Origin: Lachnospiraceae bacterium
GTDB lineage: Bacteria; Bacillota; Clostridia; Lachnospirales; Lachnospiraceae
Direction of reading: 5' to 3'
Length of the DNA stretch: 64,000 bases
Assembly: GCA_910576335.1 (NCBI GenBank)
Contig: CAJTIU010000005.1
Coordinates: 178,912 to 242,911, forward strand
Part shown: positions 63,906 through 64,000 of the stretch, in pieces
Layout: every line of letters begins with the position of its first letter
Numbering within the stretch: position 1 is the stretch's first letter
Translations under genes and position numbers: made by a program
The notes under the pieces: generated by a model
Told to the model about the DNA's origin: nothing
Database searches by the model: none
The model's input: only the letters and a program-made list of their open reading frames with translations

Positions 63906-64000
63906 TCATGCCGCTGTTTCTGTCCGCTCCAGAGCCTCCTGCATATATTGGGGAAGACGCTGAATAAAGCTGGTGGTGAATTCTTCCAGCTGGGCTTCTG
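63906..64000 (-). CDS. C-terminal end of an unidentified gene
   Basis: An open frame runs from the window edge to a TGA at 63906-63908 on the minus strand. The visible 31 residues end QYMQEALERTETAA and are helical. Most of the gene lies beyond the window. Named only as a partial gene upstream of mraZ. Confidence 0.5.
   Translation of the reverse strand, partial: EAQLEEFTTSFIQRLPQYMQEALERTETAA

Noticed and set aside
1..64000. tRNA or rRNA genes
   Set aside because: No cloverleaf or rRNA-like sequence was noticed on either strand.

Overview
The window joins two kinds of DNA. Positions 1 to about 48,115 are the AT-rich late (structural) half of a long-tailed siphophage-type prophage. Positions about 48,116 to 64,000 are GC-richer chromosome of a spore-forming Gram-positive, most likely a Lachnospiraceae or related Clostridia member: it has a dcw cell-division cluster that runs into spoIIGA and sigE, plus part of sigG.

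Prophage layout. Nearly all phage genes read rightwards: terminase (1-2,569), portal, scaffold/protease-like protein, decoration and major capsid proteins (2,587-7,497), head-tail connectors (7,562-11,153), major tail protein (11,201-11,956), a holin-like region (12,552-13,493), a RecU-like resolvase (13,667-14,191), tail accessory genes, a very large tape measure gene (16,467-31,955), Dit (33,732-34,520), a tail-tip protein (34,517-38,641), a fibre (40,419-44,318) and an amidase endolysin (44,395-45,324). Secreted-protein cargo genes lie on the opposite strand (38,700-39,938 and 45,952-47,058). The second of these sits beside an XRE regulator and two palindromic operators. No integrase or early region is present, so the left end of the prophage is outside the window.

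Two features stand out. First, the tape measure frame is split at 19,532, directly before a group I intron ribozyme, and resumes near 25,590. The ~6 kb between carries its own promoter and about ten small cargo genes: a retropepsin-like protease, a secreted Ig-like protein, an XRE regulator, an Ntn-hydrolase-like protein, a PemK/MazF-like protein and zinc ribbons. Read as spliced, the tape measure is about 3,143 residues. Second, the right prophage end lies inside sigG, the late forespore sigma factor gene. Only the 3' half of sigG (from about 48,124) is here, in frame up to the junction, so sigG would be whole only after precise excision. This resembles sigK-skin elements but affects another sporulation sigma factor.

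Host part, all leftward except the sigG remnant: mraZ, rsmH, ftsL-like, two class B PBPs, mraY, murD, ftsW/spoVE, divIB/ftsQ, ftsZ, spoIIGA, sigE and a beta-CASP metallo-hydrolase. MraZ-type repeats precede mraZ, and a 0A-box/long-spacer promoter precedes spoIIGA. The last gene converges on the sigG remnant at a strong shared terminator. All functions are read from sequence only; no searches were run.
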